Shown: positions 42,437 to 51,100 of the stretch, in pieces
How positions within the stretch are numbered: the first letter of the stretch is position 1
Layout: each line of letters begins with the position of its first letter
Assembly (NCBI RefSeq): GCF_001428385.1
Contig: NZ_LMSK01000002.1
Coordinates: 62,001-126,000 of the forward strand
Length of the DNA: 64,000 nt
Direction of reading: 5' to 3'
Origin: Rhodanobacter sp. Soil772
Lineage (GTDB): Bacteria; Pseudomonadota; Gammaproteobacteria; Xanthomonadales; Rhodanobacteraceae
The notes under the pieces: model-generated
The model's input: the letters and a program-made list of their open reading frames with translations, nothing else
Told to the model about the DNA's origin: nothing
Databases searched by the model: none
Program-made: the position numbers and the translations under genes

Positions 42437-43222
42437 TCATTTCTTGGAGGGTGCCGGTGCGCTGCCGGCCAGTCCGCCGCGGCGCTGGAGGCGCACGCTG
42501 CCGTCGGCCGCCGGCGGACCCAGCCTGGCCAGCCAGCGGCGCAATGCCGGGTCAGTCTGTCGGGCGCGCAGCGTCGCGTCCAGTCGCCAGCCGAGCGGGC
42601 TCAATTGCAGTTCGCCATCGACGTGCAGCGGGCCATGCCCGTCGTCGTGCAGCTGCGCCCGGATCACCCCGCCTTGCGCGCTCGCCTGTGCCTGCAGCGT
42701 ACCCAGCGCCACGTCGCCGTCGCGCGTGCGCATGAGCGCCTGCGGCCATTGCACCTGCGCCTGCAGTTGCATCGGCCAGCCGGCCTGCAGCAGGGCATGG
42801 TCGATCGTCACTTGCAGTTCGCCGCGTGGCTGCCCCCACGGCGACACTGCGCCATGAGCCAACGCCGAGAGCTCTGCACGCACATTCGCGCCACTCACTT
42901 CGACCTGGCCATCCGGCAGCCGCCGGACTCCGCCGGAAAACGCGAGTTGCGGCCCTTCGAATTGCAACTGCAGCCGTACCTGACCGAGCAGGGCCCGACG
43001 CGACAACTGCCACTGCAGTTGCCCCAGCGCCTGCCCGTCGGCAGCCACCACCTCGTCGGCCCGGCCATGCCACAACGTGCCCTGCACCTGCTGCAGGTGC
43101 AGCCCGTGCAGTTGCGGCTCGATCCACGGCAGCGCCCAGCGCGCCGGCAGGAACCACAGCAGCACGGCGGCGGCCAACGTCAGCGCACCGAGGCCGATCA
43201 GGCATTTTCGCAGTGGCTTCAA
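42437..43222 (-). CDS. gspN: Type II secretion system protein N (GspN)-like
   Basis: The protein begins with a membrane anchor (CLIGLGALTLAAAVLLWFLP) followed by periplasmic beta-rich sequence resembling GspN/XpsN (LHLQQVQGTLWHGRADEV, QLQWQLSRRALLG, GWPMQLQAQVQWPQAL). GspN helps type II secretion in an unclear way. No other gsp/xps gene is in the window. The best start is TTG at 43222, placing the anchor at the N-terminus (261 residues); no ATG precedes the anchor in a sensible place, so the start is uncertain. It lies upstream of hisN and divergent from bioA. Confidence 0.72.
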   Translation of the reverse strand: MKPLRKCLIGLGALTLAAAVLLWFLPARWALPWIEPQLHGLHLQQVQGTLWHGRADEVVAADGQALGQLQWQLSRRALLGQVRLQLQFEGPQLAFSGGVRRLPDGQVEVSGANVRAELSALAHGAVSPWGQPRGELQVTIDHALLQAGWPMQLQAQVQWPQALMRTRDGDVALGTLQAQASAQGGVIRAQLHDDGHGPLHVDGELQLSPLGWRLDATLRARQTDPALRRWLARLGPPAADGSVRLQRRGGLAGSAPAPSKK

Positions 43223-43289
43223 GCATCGATTCCCGGGATGAGCAATACGCGGACTTGAGCGCCCGTCGCGCAGCGTCGATGATAGCCGG

Positions 43290-44654
43290 ATGAACAACCC
43301 CGCAAGCGGCAACGCCGCACTCGCCGCGCGCGACCTGCGACACGTCTGGCACCCTTGCACGCAGATGCACGACCACGAGAGCGTACCGATGGTGCCGATC
43401 GTGCGCGGCGAAGGCGCCTGGCTGATCGACGCCGACGGCCGGCGCTACCTGGACGGCATCAGTTCGTGGTGGACCAACCTGTTCGGCCACGCCAACCCGC
43501 GCATCGCCGCCGCACTGGCCGAGCAGGCGCGCACGCTGGAACACGTGATCTTCGCTGGCTTCACCCATGAACCGGCGATCGAACTGGCCGAGGCATTGGT
43601 GCGGATCACGCCGCCCGGGCTGGATCGGGTGTTCTACGCCGACAACGGCTCGGCGGCGATCGAGGTGGCGCTGAAGATGAGCTTCCACTACTGGCTCAAC
43701 CAGGGCCATGGCGAGAAGACCCGTTTCATCGCGCTGACCGGCAGCTATCACGGCGAGACGCTGGGCGCGCTGTCGGTCAGCGACGTGGCGCTGTATCGCA
43801 AGACCTACGCGCCGCTGCTGCTGACCCCGTTCCTGGCGCCGTCGCCGGACGCCTATGAAGGCGAGCCCGGCGAGTCACCGGAACAGACGGCCAAACGCCG
43901 CCTCGGCGAACTGCGCACGTTGCTGGAACGGCACGCACACGAAACCTGCGCAGTGATCGTCGAGCCGCTGGTGCAATGCGCCGGCGGCATGCGCATGTAT
44001 CACCCCAGTTACCTCAGCGGCCTGCGCGCGCTGTGCAACGAATTTGCGGTGCACTTCATCGCCGACGAGATCGCGGTGGGCTTCGGCCGCACCGGTACGC
44101 TGTTCGCCTGCGAGCAAGCCAGCGCGACGCCGGATTTCATGTGCCTGTCGAAGGGCCTCACCGGCGGCTTCCTGCCGCTGTCGGCGGTGCTCACCAGCGA
44201 GCGGATCTACCAGGCGTTCTACGCCGAGTACAGCGCCGGCAAGGCGTTCCTGCACTCGCACAGCTACACCGGCAACCCGCTGGCCTGCCGGGTCGCGCTG
44301 GAGACGCTGGCGATCTTCCGCGACGAGCCGGTACTGCAACGCAACCGCCAGTTGGCCGCCCACCTGGCCCGCCGGCTGGAGCCGCTGCGCGCGCATCCGC
44401 ACGTTGCCGACGTGCGCCAGACCGGCATGATCGCGGCGATCGAGCTGGTCGCCGACAAGGCCAGCCGGCGGCCGTATCCCGCGGAGGAACGGCGCGGCCT
44501 GCGCGTCTACCTGCACGGCCTGCAGCACGGCGTGCTGCTGCGTCCGCTCGGCAACGTGGTGTATTTCATGCCGCCCTACGTGGTCGACGCGTCGGAGATC
44601 GACTTGCTGGTCGACACCGCGATCGCCGGGATCGAGCGCGCCGTGGCAAGCTGA
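43290..44654 (+). CDS. bioA: Adenosylmethionine-8-amino-7-oxononanoate aminotransferase
   Basis: BioA makes 7,8-diaminopelargonic acid in biotin synthesis using SAM as amino donor. The 454-residue class III PLP aminotransferase has WHPCTQMHDHE at the N-terminus, YLDGISSWWTNLFGHANP, the substrate helix with GSAAIEVALKMSFHYW, and SYHGETLGALSVSD. The PLP Asp is in HFIADEIAVGFGRTG and Lys288 in LSKGLTGGFLPLS. All BioA hallmarks are present. The remaining biotin genes are not in the window. ATG at 43290 begins MNNPASGNAALAARDLRH. Confidence 0.96.
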   Translation: MNNPASGNAALAARDLRHVWHPCTQMHDHESVPMVPIVRGEGAWLIDADGRRYLDGISSWWTNLFGHANPRIAAALAEQARTLEHVIFAGFTHEPAIELAEALVRITPPGLDRVFYADNGSAAIEVALKMSFHYWLNQGHGEKTRFIALTGSYHGETLGALSVSDVALYRKTYAPLLLTPFLAPSPDAYEGEPGESPEQTAKRRLGELRTLLERHAHETCAVIVEPLVQCAGGMRMYHPSYLSGLRALCNEFAVHFIADEIAVGFGRTGTLFACEQASATPDFMCLSKGLTGGFLPLSAVLTSERIYQAFYAEYSAGKAFLHSHSYTGNPLACRVALETLAIFRDEPVLQRNRQLAAHLARRLEPLRAHPHVADVRQTGMIAAIELVADKASRRPYPAEERRGLRVYLHGLQHGVLLRPLGNVVYFMPPYVVDASEIDLLVDTAIAGIERAVAS

Positions 44655-44666
44655 AGCGCAGCCTGT

Positions 44667-44981
44667 TCAGTGCCCGCGAACGGTGATGCTGGGGTCGAGC
44701 TTCTGCAGTGCCCGGCCAAGTTCGGGCTCGCCCGTACGCTGCAAATCCTGCTGGCTGTAGCTGCGTCCGGCCACCGGCAGGCAGTGTCCCTTCTTCGCCG
44801 GAATATGGCTGCCGGTCTCGCGGATGCAGTGGCGCTCATCCGGCCGCGCGGCCTGCTGCGTCGGCTGCTGGCTGGACGGTTCGGCGGACGGTGGTGAAGC
44901 CGGGGAATCCTGTGCCAGCAGCATGGTGCTTGCGCCGCAGCCTGCCAGCAGCATGGCGGAAACGAAAACGAACCGGGACAT
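44667..44981 (-). CDS. Small putative lipoprotein with HCIRETGSHI motif
   Basis: The 104-residue protein has a lipoprotein signal (FVFVSAMLLAGCGAS, lipobox LAGC), then a Ser/Pro/Gln-rich linker and a small domain. That domain has a Cys pair, HCIRETGSHIPAKKGHCLP, followed by GRSYSQQDLQRTG. I have seen this kind of motif in uncharacterised xanthomonad proteins but cannot give a function. It should be attached to the envelope through Lgt. It converges with bioA and has no partner gene. Start ATG at 44981 was chosen for the lipobox. Confidence 0.72.
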   Translation of the reverse strand: MSRFVFVSAMLLAGCGASTMLLAQDSPASPPSAEPSSQQPTQQAARPDERHCIRETGSHIPAKKGHCLPVAGRSYSQQDLQRTGEPELGRALQKLDPSITVRGH

Positions 44982-45150
44982 GTGACCTCCGCTCGCAAGT
45001 GGCGGATGCGGCGAGCGCGCATGGGGAGTACGAGCATGCTGATACGGCGTGTCGGCGGGTGCAAGCGGCAGCATCCGGTTGTCGCGCGCGCGTTCATGCT
45101 GGGCGCGCGCCGCGCTATGCTGGGCGGCCGTTCCCGCCCGGCCTGTTCCG

Positions 45151-45885
45151 ATGCGCACGATCCGTATCCACGTCGACCAGCCGCTCGCCGTCTCCGGCGA
45201 GCTGAATCTGCCGGCACAAGCCGCCGAACACGTGGCACGCGTGCTGCGCATGAACCCCGGCGACCCGCTCACCGTGTTCAACGGCGACGGCCACGACTAC
45301 GCCGCGGTCATCCTTGCGGTGGGCAAGCGCGAGGTGACCGTGCGGGTCGAGTCGAAGCAGGTTCTGCACAACGAGTCGCCGCTGCCGCTGACCCTGGCCC
45401 AGGGCGTGGCGCGCGGCGAGAAGATGGACCTGATCGTGCAGAAGGCGACCGAACTGGGCGTGGCGCGCATTGTGCCGCTACTGACCGAACGCTCGGAGGT
45501 GAAGCTGGACGCCGCCCGCGCGGAAAAGCGGCTGGCGCACTGGCGTGCAGTGGTGGCCAGCGCCTGCGAGCAGAGCGGTCGCGCGCGCCTGCCCGAGATC
45601 GTCCCGGCGCTGCCGCTGGCGACTTGGCTGGGCGGCCTTGCCGACGACAGCGCGCTGCGCCTGGCCCTGCTGCCGGAAGCCGGTCGCTCACCCCGCGAGC
45701 TGCAATTCACCGCGGCCGGCGGCCTGCTGGTGGTGGGGCCGGAGGGTGGCCTGGGCGAACGCGATATCGGTGCGTTGACGGCCGCCGGTTTCGACGGCCT
45801 GCGGCTGGGGCCGCGCATCCTGCGCACGGAAACCGCGGGGCTGGCCGCGCTGGCCGCGCTGCAGGCCTTGCACGGCGACGGCTAG
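45151..45885 (+). CDS. rsmE: 16S rRNA (uracil-1498-N3) methyltransferase RsmE
   Basis: RsmE methylates U1498 of 16S rRNA using SAM. The 244-residue SPOUT-fold protein has the N-terminal PUA-like part (MRTIRIHVDQPL, then EHVARVLRMNPGD) and the knot domain. KMDLIVQKATELGVARIVP, RSEVKLDAARAEKR and the SAM-binding LLVVGPEGGLGERD near 190-203 are visible, with LGPRILRTETAGLAALAAL at the end. Earlier in-frame codons lack similarity, so ATG at 45151 was chosen. It converges with chpC; the 22 bases between hold no obvious terminator. Confidence 0.95.
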   Translation: MRTIRIHVDQPLAVSGELNLPAQAAEHVARVLRMNPGDPLTVFNGDGHDYAAVILAVGKREVTVRVESKQVLHNESPLPLTLAQGVARGEKMDLIVQKATELGVARIVPLLTERSEVKLDAARAEKRLAHWRAVVASACEQSGRARLPEIVPALPLATWLGGLADDSALRLALLPEAGRSPRELQFTAAGGLLVVGPEGGLGERDIGALTAAGFDGLRLGPRILRTETAGLAALAALQALHGDG

Positions 45886-45907
45886 TCCGCCGCCTGCCGG
45901 CCGGGTT

Positions 45908-46417
45908 TCAGTCGTTCGAGTCGGACGACTCCGTGGACTCCGCCGGTTCGGCATCGTCGAGCAGGCCCAGCAAGGTGGCTTCGATCCATTCCAGATCGGG
46001 GATCATCGCCACGTCGTCGCGCACCAGCACGTGCGCACGCACGCCCGGGGGCAGCGGCTTGCCGTCGTGGGTGGGAATGATCAGCTCCGCGTTCAACGTG
46101 GTCAGGCGCGGGAAGCCCTGGGTCAGCACGGCGATGAACGGCAGTTTCGGATTGCCGCCGAGCGCCTTCAGCACGGCCACGCGCACGCTCAGCTCGGCAT
46201 CGCCTTCCTCGGTACCGGCCAGTTCGGCGAACGACACCAGCGGCACACGCCAGCCGCGCCAGGCGATCCGGCCGAGCAGCCACTCGGGTGCGCCGGCCAC
46301 CGGTTCGGGCGTGCTCTGGGTGATCACCTCGGCGATGGTGGCGTTGGGCAACAGCAGGCGCAAGTTGCCGACCGGCACCAGGACGCAGCGGATTTCACGC
46401 GGCAGCGGATCACTCAT
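45908..46417 (-). CDS. chpC: CheW-like adaptor ChpC
   Basis: The 169-residue protein consists of one CheW domain (CVLVPVGNLRLLLPNATIAEV, then LLGRIAWRGWRVPLVSFAEL) and an acidic tail. In Pseudomonas ChpC links additional signals to the Chp kinase that controls twitching motility. It overlaps the chpB stop by four bases and is the last gene of the pilG-pilH-pilI-pilJ-chpA-chpB-chpC run. A second CheW protein, PilI, is at 56370. Confidence 0.88.
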   Translation of the reverse strand: MSDPLPREIRCVLVPVGNLRLLLPNATIAEVITQSTPEPVAGAPEWLLGRIAWRGWRVPLVSFAELAGTEEGDAELSVRVAVLKALGGNPKLPFIAVLTQGFPRLTTLNAELIIPTHDGKPLPPGVRAHVLVRDDVAMIPDLEWIEATLLGLLDDAEPAESTESSDSND

Positions 46418-48132
46418 GGAAACACCTCAAGCAGGTGCGCCGCCAGCTCGGGCGGCGTACCGGAAAAACTGACCAATCGTTCGGCGAAAATTCCGCTGAC
46501 CATGTCGGCAAAATGATCGCCGGACGACGACTCTACCCAGACCTGGCCACCGCGATCGTGGATCGCCTGCGCACCAGCCACGGCATCGTTGCCGCGCCCG
46601 GCAAACACGATCGCCAGCGCATCGCGGCCGAACGCGTTGGCCGCCATGGTCAGGCTGGCGTCGATCGACGGCTCCTGTTCCCCGTCGGCGCCGCTCGCTT
46701 GCAGGTCGATGCTGCCGTCACGGCGCAGCCGCACCTGCTGCCCGGCCGGCACCAGCAGCACTTCGCCGGGCTTGGCTCGGCCACCCTTGGCCAGCCGCAC
46801 CGGCAACGCGCAGTTCGCGGCAAACTCCGCCACCAGCGAGGCGCCCGACTGCCCGCCCAGGTGCTGGGTAAGCAGGAAGGTCAACCGCGTCGATGCCGGC
46901 AGCGCCGCCAGGAACGTGCATACCGCGTCGATGCCGTCGATCGCCGCGCCCAGCAACACGACCCGGCTCAACGCGCCGCCAAGTTCGTCGAGCACCATCG
47001 CATGCGCGTGCTCGTGCTCATGCACGTACGCCTGCGGCGCAATGGCTTCCTCCATCGACACCAGCTCAAGACTCATCCTCGGTTCGAGATCGGCGGCGAC
47101 TGCCTCGACGTCGGGCGCGAGGAAATCGGCAGCGCTCAATTTCTCGATCCCGAACGCCGCAGCGTCAAGCCTGTCGGGAGCCTCGAGTGCAACCTGCGGA
47201 GCATCCTCGTCCACCAGCGCCCAGCCTTCTGGCGCGCGCACGCGCGGCGCGCCGTCGGCCACCGCCGGCGGCGCTGCCGAAGCCGGTATTGCGGCAACCG
47301 AAGTGTCCGTCAGCGACGACAACTGCAGGTGATCGATCTGGAACGCCGGTGGCGTCACGCCCGACAGGGCCGGGGCCGATCCTGCGGGAACCGACGGCAG
47401 CGGCGGCGGCGCTGCCGGATCCGTCGCCGGCGCGCCGAAGTTTCCATCGTGCAGGGGCGGCAGTTCCTCGTCGTCGACAAAGCGCAGGCCCGGACCGGAT
47501 TCCGCGTCGTCATCCGCCGGCATATCGCCGGAAGCCAGCAAGGCTTCCAGTTCGGCGGCCAAGTTCTCCGACTCCGCCGCCGCGATCTCCTTGTGCTGGC
47601 CATCGAGGTCGTCGTGCACCAGGAAATCGGGTTCCAGGTCGGAATCTGCCGCCGCGACGGGTTCGGCGAACGGCTCCGCCGCTGCCTCGGCGACCATCGG
47701 CTGCACGATCGCGGCGACCTCGGCCGCCGTCGTTTCCGGCCATGCAACCGCCGGCGCCGCGACGCCAGGGGCGTCGTTTGGCCGCGGCGGGTCGATGTCG
47801 CCCTCCGCCATCACCTTGACCGCGAGATGGCGCGCCCAACGCGCGCGATCCCAGCCGGCCAGTGCGCGGCTGGCCTGCGCATCGTTGAAGACCACCCGGG
47901 GGCGATCGTCGTCGATCACCTCGTACAAGCGGTCGAGCGCGTCGTCGGCGCTGTCGTCCAGGTTGACCACCAGCACGTCGGCGCCCACCCGCTGCAGCAA
48001 TTCGCGGCTGAGGCTGGATACCCCGCCTTCGTGCACGATCCGCGCGCCACGTTCGCACAGCGCCTCGCGCAGCTGGCCGCCCAGTTCGGTGTCGTCAAAC
48101 AGCAGGGCAACCGCAGGAGCCGTATCAGTCAT
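46414..48132 (-). CDS. chpB: CheB-like methylesterase ChpB with Ala at the nucleophile position
   Basis: The 572-residue protein has an N-terminal receiver-like domain (VALLFDDTELGGQLREAL, then VLVVNLDDS, lacking a clear phosphorylation pocket). About 230 residues of acidic, Pro/Ala-rich low-complexity linker follow, then a CheB catalytic fold in the last 190 residues. CheB uses Ser-His-Asp: His is present in FLLTQHLGG and Asp in GRGNDAVAG. The GAST/GASxGG nucleophile motif reads LLGAAIDGIDAV, with Ala397 where Ser is expected. The enzyme may therefore be inactive or use another residue. Its length exceeds usual ChpB because of the linker. It overlaps chpA by eight bases and chpC by four. Assignment is firm from the fold and the locus; activity is in doubt. 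Confidence 0.88.
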   Translation of the reverse strand: MTDTAPAVALLFDDTELGGQLREALCERGARIVHEGGVSSLSRELLQRVGADVLVVNLDDSADDALDRLYEVIDDDRPRVVFNDAQASRALAGWDRARWARHLAVKVMAEGDIDPPRPNDAPGVAAPAVAWPETTAAEVAAIVQPMVAEAAAEPFAEPVAAADSDLEPDFLVHDDLDGQHKEIAAAESENLAAELEALLASGDMPADDDAESGPGLRFVDDEELPPLHDGNFGAPATDPAAPPPLPSVPAGSAPALSGVTPPAFQIDHLQLSSLTDTSVAAIPASAAPPAVADGAPRVRAPEGWALVDEDAPQVALEAPDRLDAAAFGIEKLSAADFLAPDVEAVAADLEPRMSLELVSMEEAIAPQAYVHEHEHAHAMVLDELGGALSRVVLLGAAIDGIDAVCTFLAALPASTRLTFLLTQHLGGQSGASLVAEFAANCALPVRLAKGGRAKPGEVLLVPAGQQVRLRRDGSIDLQASGADGEQEPSIDASLTMAANAFGRDALAIVFAGRGNDAVAGAQAIHDRGGQVWVESSSGDHFADMVSGIFAERLVSFSGTPPELAAHLLEVFP

Positions 48133-51100
48133 GAATCGGCTCCACCGCACGCTGCTCCAGCACCTCCCCGATCTGCACCAGCAACTCGGCCTCCTGGTAC
48201 GGCTTGCCGAGGTAGCGGTCCACCCCGATGTCGAACGCACGCTGGCGATGCTTGTCGCCGCTGCGCGAGGTGATCATGATGATCGGCACGTCGCGCAGCC
48301 GCGGATCGGCCTTCATGTGGGTGGCCAGCTCGTAGCCGTCCATGCGCGGCATCTCGATGTCCAGCAGCATCAGGTCCGGCACGCGCTCGTGCAGTTTCTC
48401 CAGCGCGTCGACGCCGTCCTTCGCCGTGCTGACTTCGTATTCGTGACGCTCCAGCACGCGGCTGGTGACCTTGCGCATGGTGATCGAGTCGTCCACCACC
48501 ATCACCAGCGGCCGCACCTGCACTTCCTCGATCACCGGCGCCTGGACCGCGCTGAGGCCTTCGGACAGGCGCTGCTCGCGGCGGATGATGCCGTGACGCA
48601 CCAGCGGCGCCAGATCCAGAATGATCAGCACCGAACCGTCGCCCATGATGGTCGCGCCGAGCAGGCCCGGCACCGAGCTGATCTGCGGGCCGACCGACTT
48701 CACCACGATTTCGCGCGAGCCGAGCACCGCGTCGATGCGGATCGCCGCGCGCAGGTCGCCTGCGCGGGTCAGCAGCAGCGGCTGCTGCTCTTCCTCGGTC
48801 GGCAGGCCCGGCGGCAGGCCCAGCAAGTCGGCCAGATCATGGATGCCGTAGGCCTCGTTGCCGTACTGGAACGACGGCTCGTCCTCGGCCATCAACGCGG
48901 CCAGGTCGTCCGGATTGACTCGCGCCACGCCCTGCACCGAGGTCATCGGGATCGCGAACGTGGCCTCGCCGATGCGCACCAGGATCGCCTGGGTCACTGC
49001 AAGAGTGAACGGCAGGCGCAGGATGAACGTACTGCCCTTGCCTTCCTCGGACTCGATCGACAGCGAACCGCCGAGCTGCTTTATCTCGTTCGCCACCACG
49101 TCCATGCCGACGCCGCGACCGGCCAGCTGGGTGACCTGGCTGGCCGTGGAGAAGCCGGTCTGGGTGATCAGCGAGAGCAGCTGGTTGTCGGTCGGCTTCG
49201 TCTCGGCACGCAGCAACCCGCGCTCGATGCCGCGCTTGCGGATCGCCTCGCGATTCAGCCCGCGACCGTCGTCGCTGACCCGCACCACCACCTCGGTGGC
49301 CTCGCGCGCTACCGTGATGTGCACCGCGCCCTCGGCCAGCTTGCCGGCCTTGCGGCGTTCGGCCGGGGTTTCGATGCCGTGCGCGATCGCGTTGCGCAGC
49401 ATGTGCTCGAACGGCGCCTTGATGCGGTCGAGCAGGTTGCGGTCCATTTCACCGTGGGCGCCGTCCACGTGGAGCTGGGCCTGCTTGCCCTGTTCCTGGG
49501 CGGCCTGGCGCAGCGTGCGGCGCAGGTTCGGCACCATCGTGTCGAACGGCAGCATGCGCGTGCGCAACAGGCCGTCCTGCAGCTCGGTACTGACGCGCGA
49601 CTGCTGGATCAGCAGGGTCTCGGCCTGGCGGGTCAGTTCGTCCAGCATGTTCTGGATCGACACCAGATCGGAGACCGACTCGGCCAGCGCACGCGAATAC
49701 TGCTGCAGCTGCGAGTAGCGATCGAGCTCGAGCGGATCGAACGCGGTCAGGCCCGCTTCGCGATGCTCGCGCTGGAAGCGCGCGATGATCTGCGCCTCGG
49801 TCTCGATTTCCAGCATACGCAGCTGGCTGCGCAGACGCGCGACGGTCTGCTCCAGCTCGACCAGGTTGAAACGGTAGCCGGCGACCTGCTGTTCCAGCCG
49901 CGAACGGTAGATCGCCACTTCGCCGGCGTGGTTGACCAGGCTGTCGAGCAGGTCGGCGCGGACGCGGATCTGTTCCTGCGAGGAGCGTACTTCCTCCTCC
50001 ATCTCCGGCATCAGCTCGGGCAGCTCGAGATCGCCCGCCGCGGAAACCGTCGACGACGGTGCGGCCGGAACCGGCATGGGCGCCGGCATCGGGGACGCCG
50101 CCGGCACCACGTCGTCGGCCAGCGCCGTTTCGCCGGCCAGCGCCAGCAGGTGGTCGATCATGGCTTGCGGGTAATCGGTCGCGTGGCCTTGCGCCACCTG
50201 CTGCACCAGGGCGTGCAGCTGGTCGAAGCTGGCCTCCAGCGCGGCGATCAGCGGGCCGGTCTTCGACGCATCGCGGATCGGTTTCTCGAGCAGGGTCTCG
50301 GTCGCGTGACTGAGATCGCCCACCGGCACCAGGCCGGCGATACGCGCACCGCCCTTGAGCGTGTGCAGGTCGCGCTGCAGCTCCGACACATGCGCCAGTT
50401 CGGTCGGCTCGGCGTGCCACTGCGCCAGTACGTCATCGGCGTGGTCGAGGATCTCGCGTGCCTCGTCGATGAAGACTTCCAGCAGGTCGGCGTCGATCTG
50501 GCCGGACCCGGCCAAGGCGTAGGCAGGTTCCTGCGCCGGGGCACCGGATGCTTCTTCCGTCGCATGGCTTGCCGCGGCCCGCTCGGCCGCTGCCTGCTGC
50601 TCGGCTGCCAGCTTTTTGGCTGCGACCTGCTCGGCCGCAGCTCGCTCGGCCGCCAGCTTTTCGATGGCCGCCTGTTCTGCTGCAGCCTGCTCGGCGGCCA
50701 ATTGTTCGGCCGCGGCCTGCGCTGCCGCCGCCTGCTCGGCTGCCAGTTTCTCCGCTGCCGCCTGTGCTGCAGCGGCCTGCTCGGCCGCCAGCTTTTCGGC
50801 GGCTGCCAGCTCGGCAGCCGCTTGTTCGGGTTCAAAGGCACCCAGTGCCGCCACCAACTCGGCGGTCACCTTGGCGTGATGCGCTTCGTCCGGGTGGACG
50901 CCCGCTGCATCGCCGGCATCGGCCGGAATCTCGGCGGAGGTCGCCTCGGCCTGCGCCGCCGTGACCTCGACCATGCCGGCCTCCAGCGAGGCGGCCATGA
51001 TCGCCTGGTCGACGCCGACGTGATCTGCCGCGGTGACGGCCTCCGCCGGCTCGGCCTCGTCGGCCTGCGGCTCGAACACGACGTGCGCCACCTTCGACTC

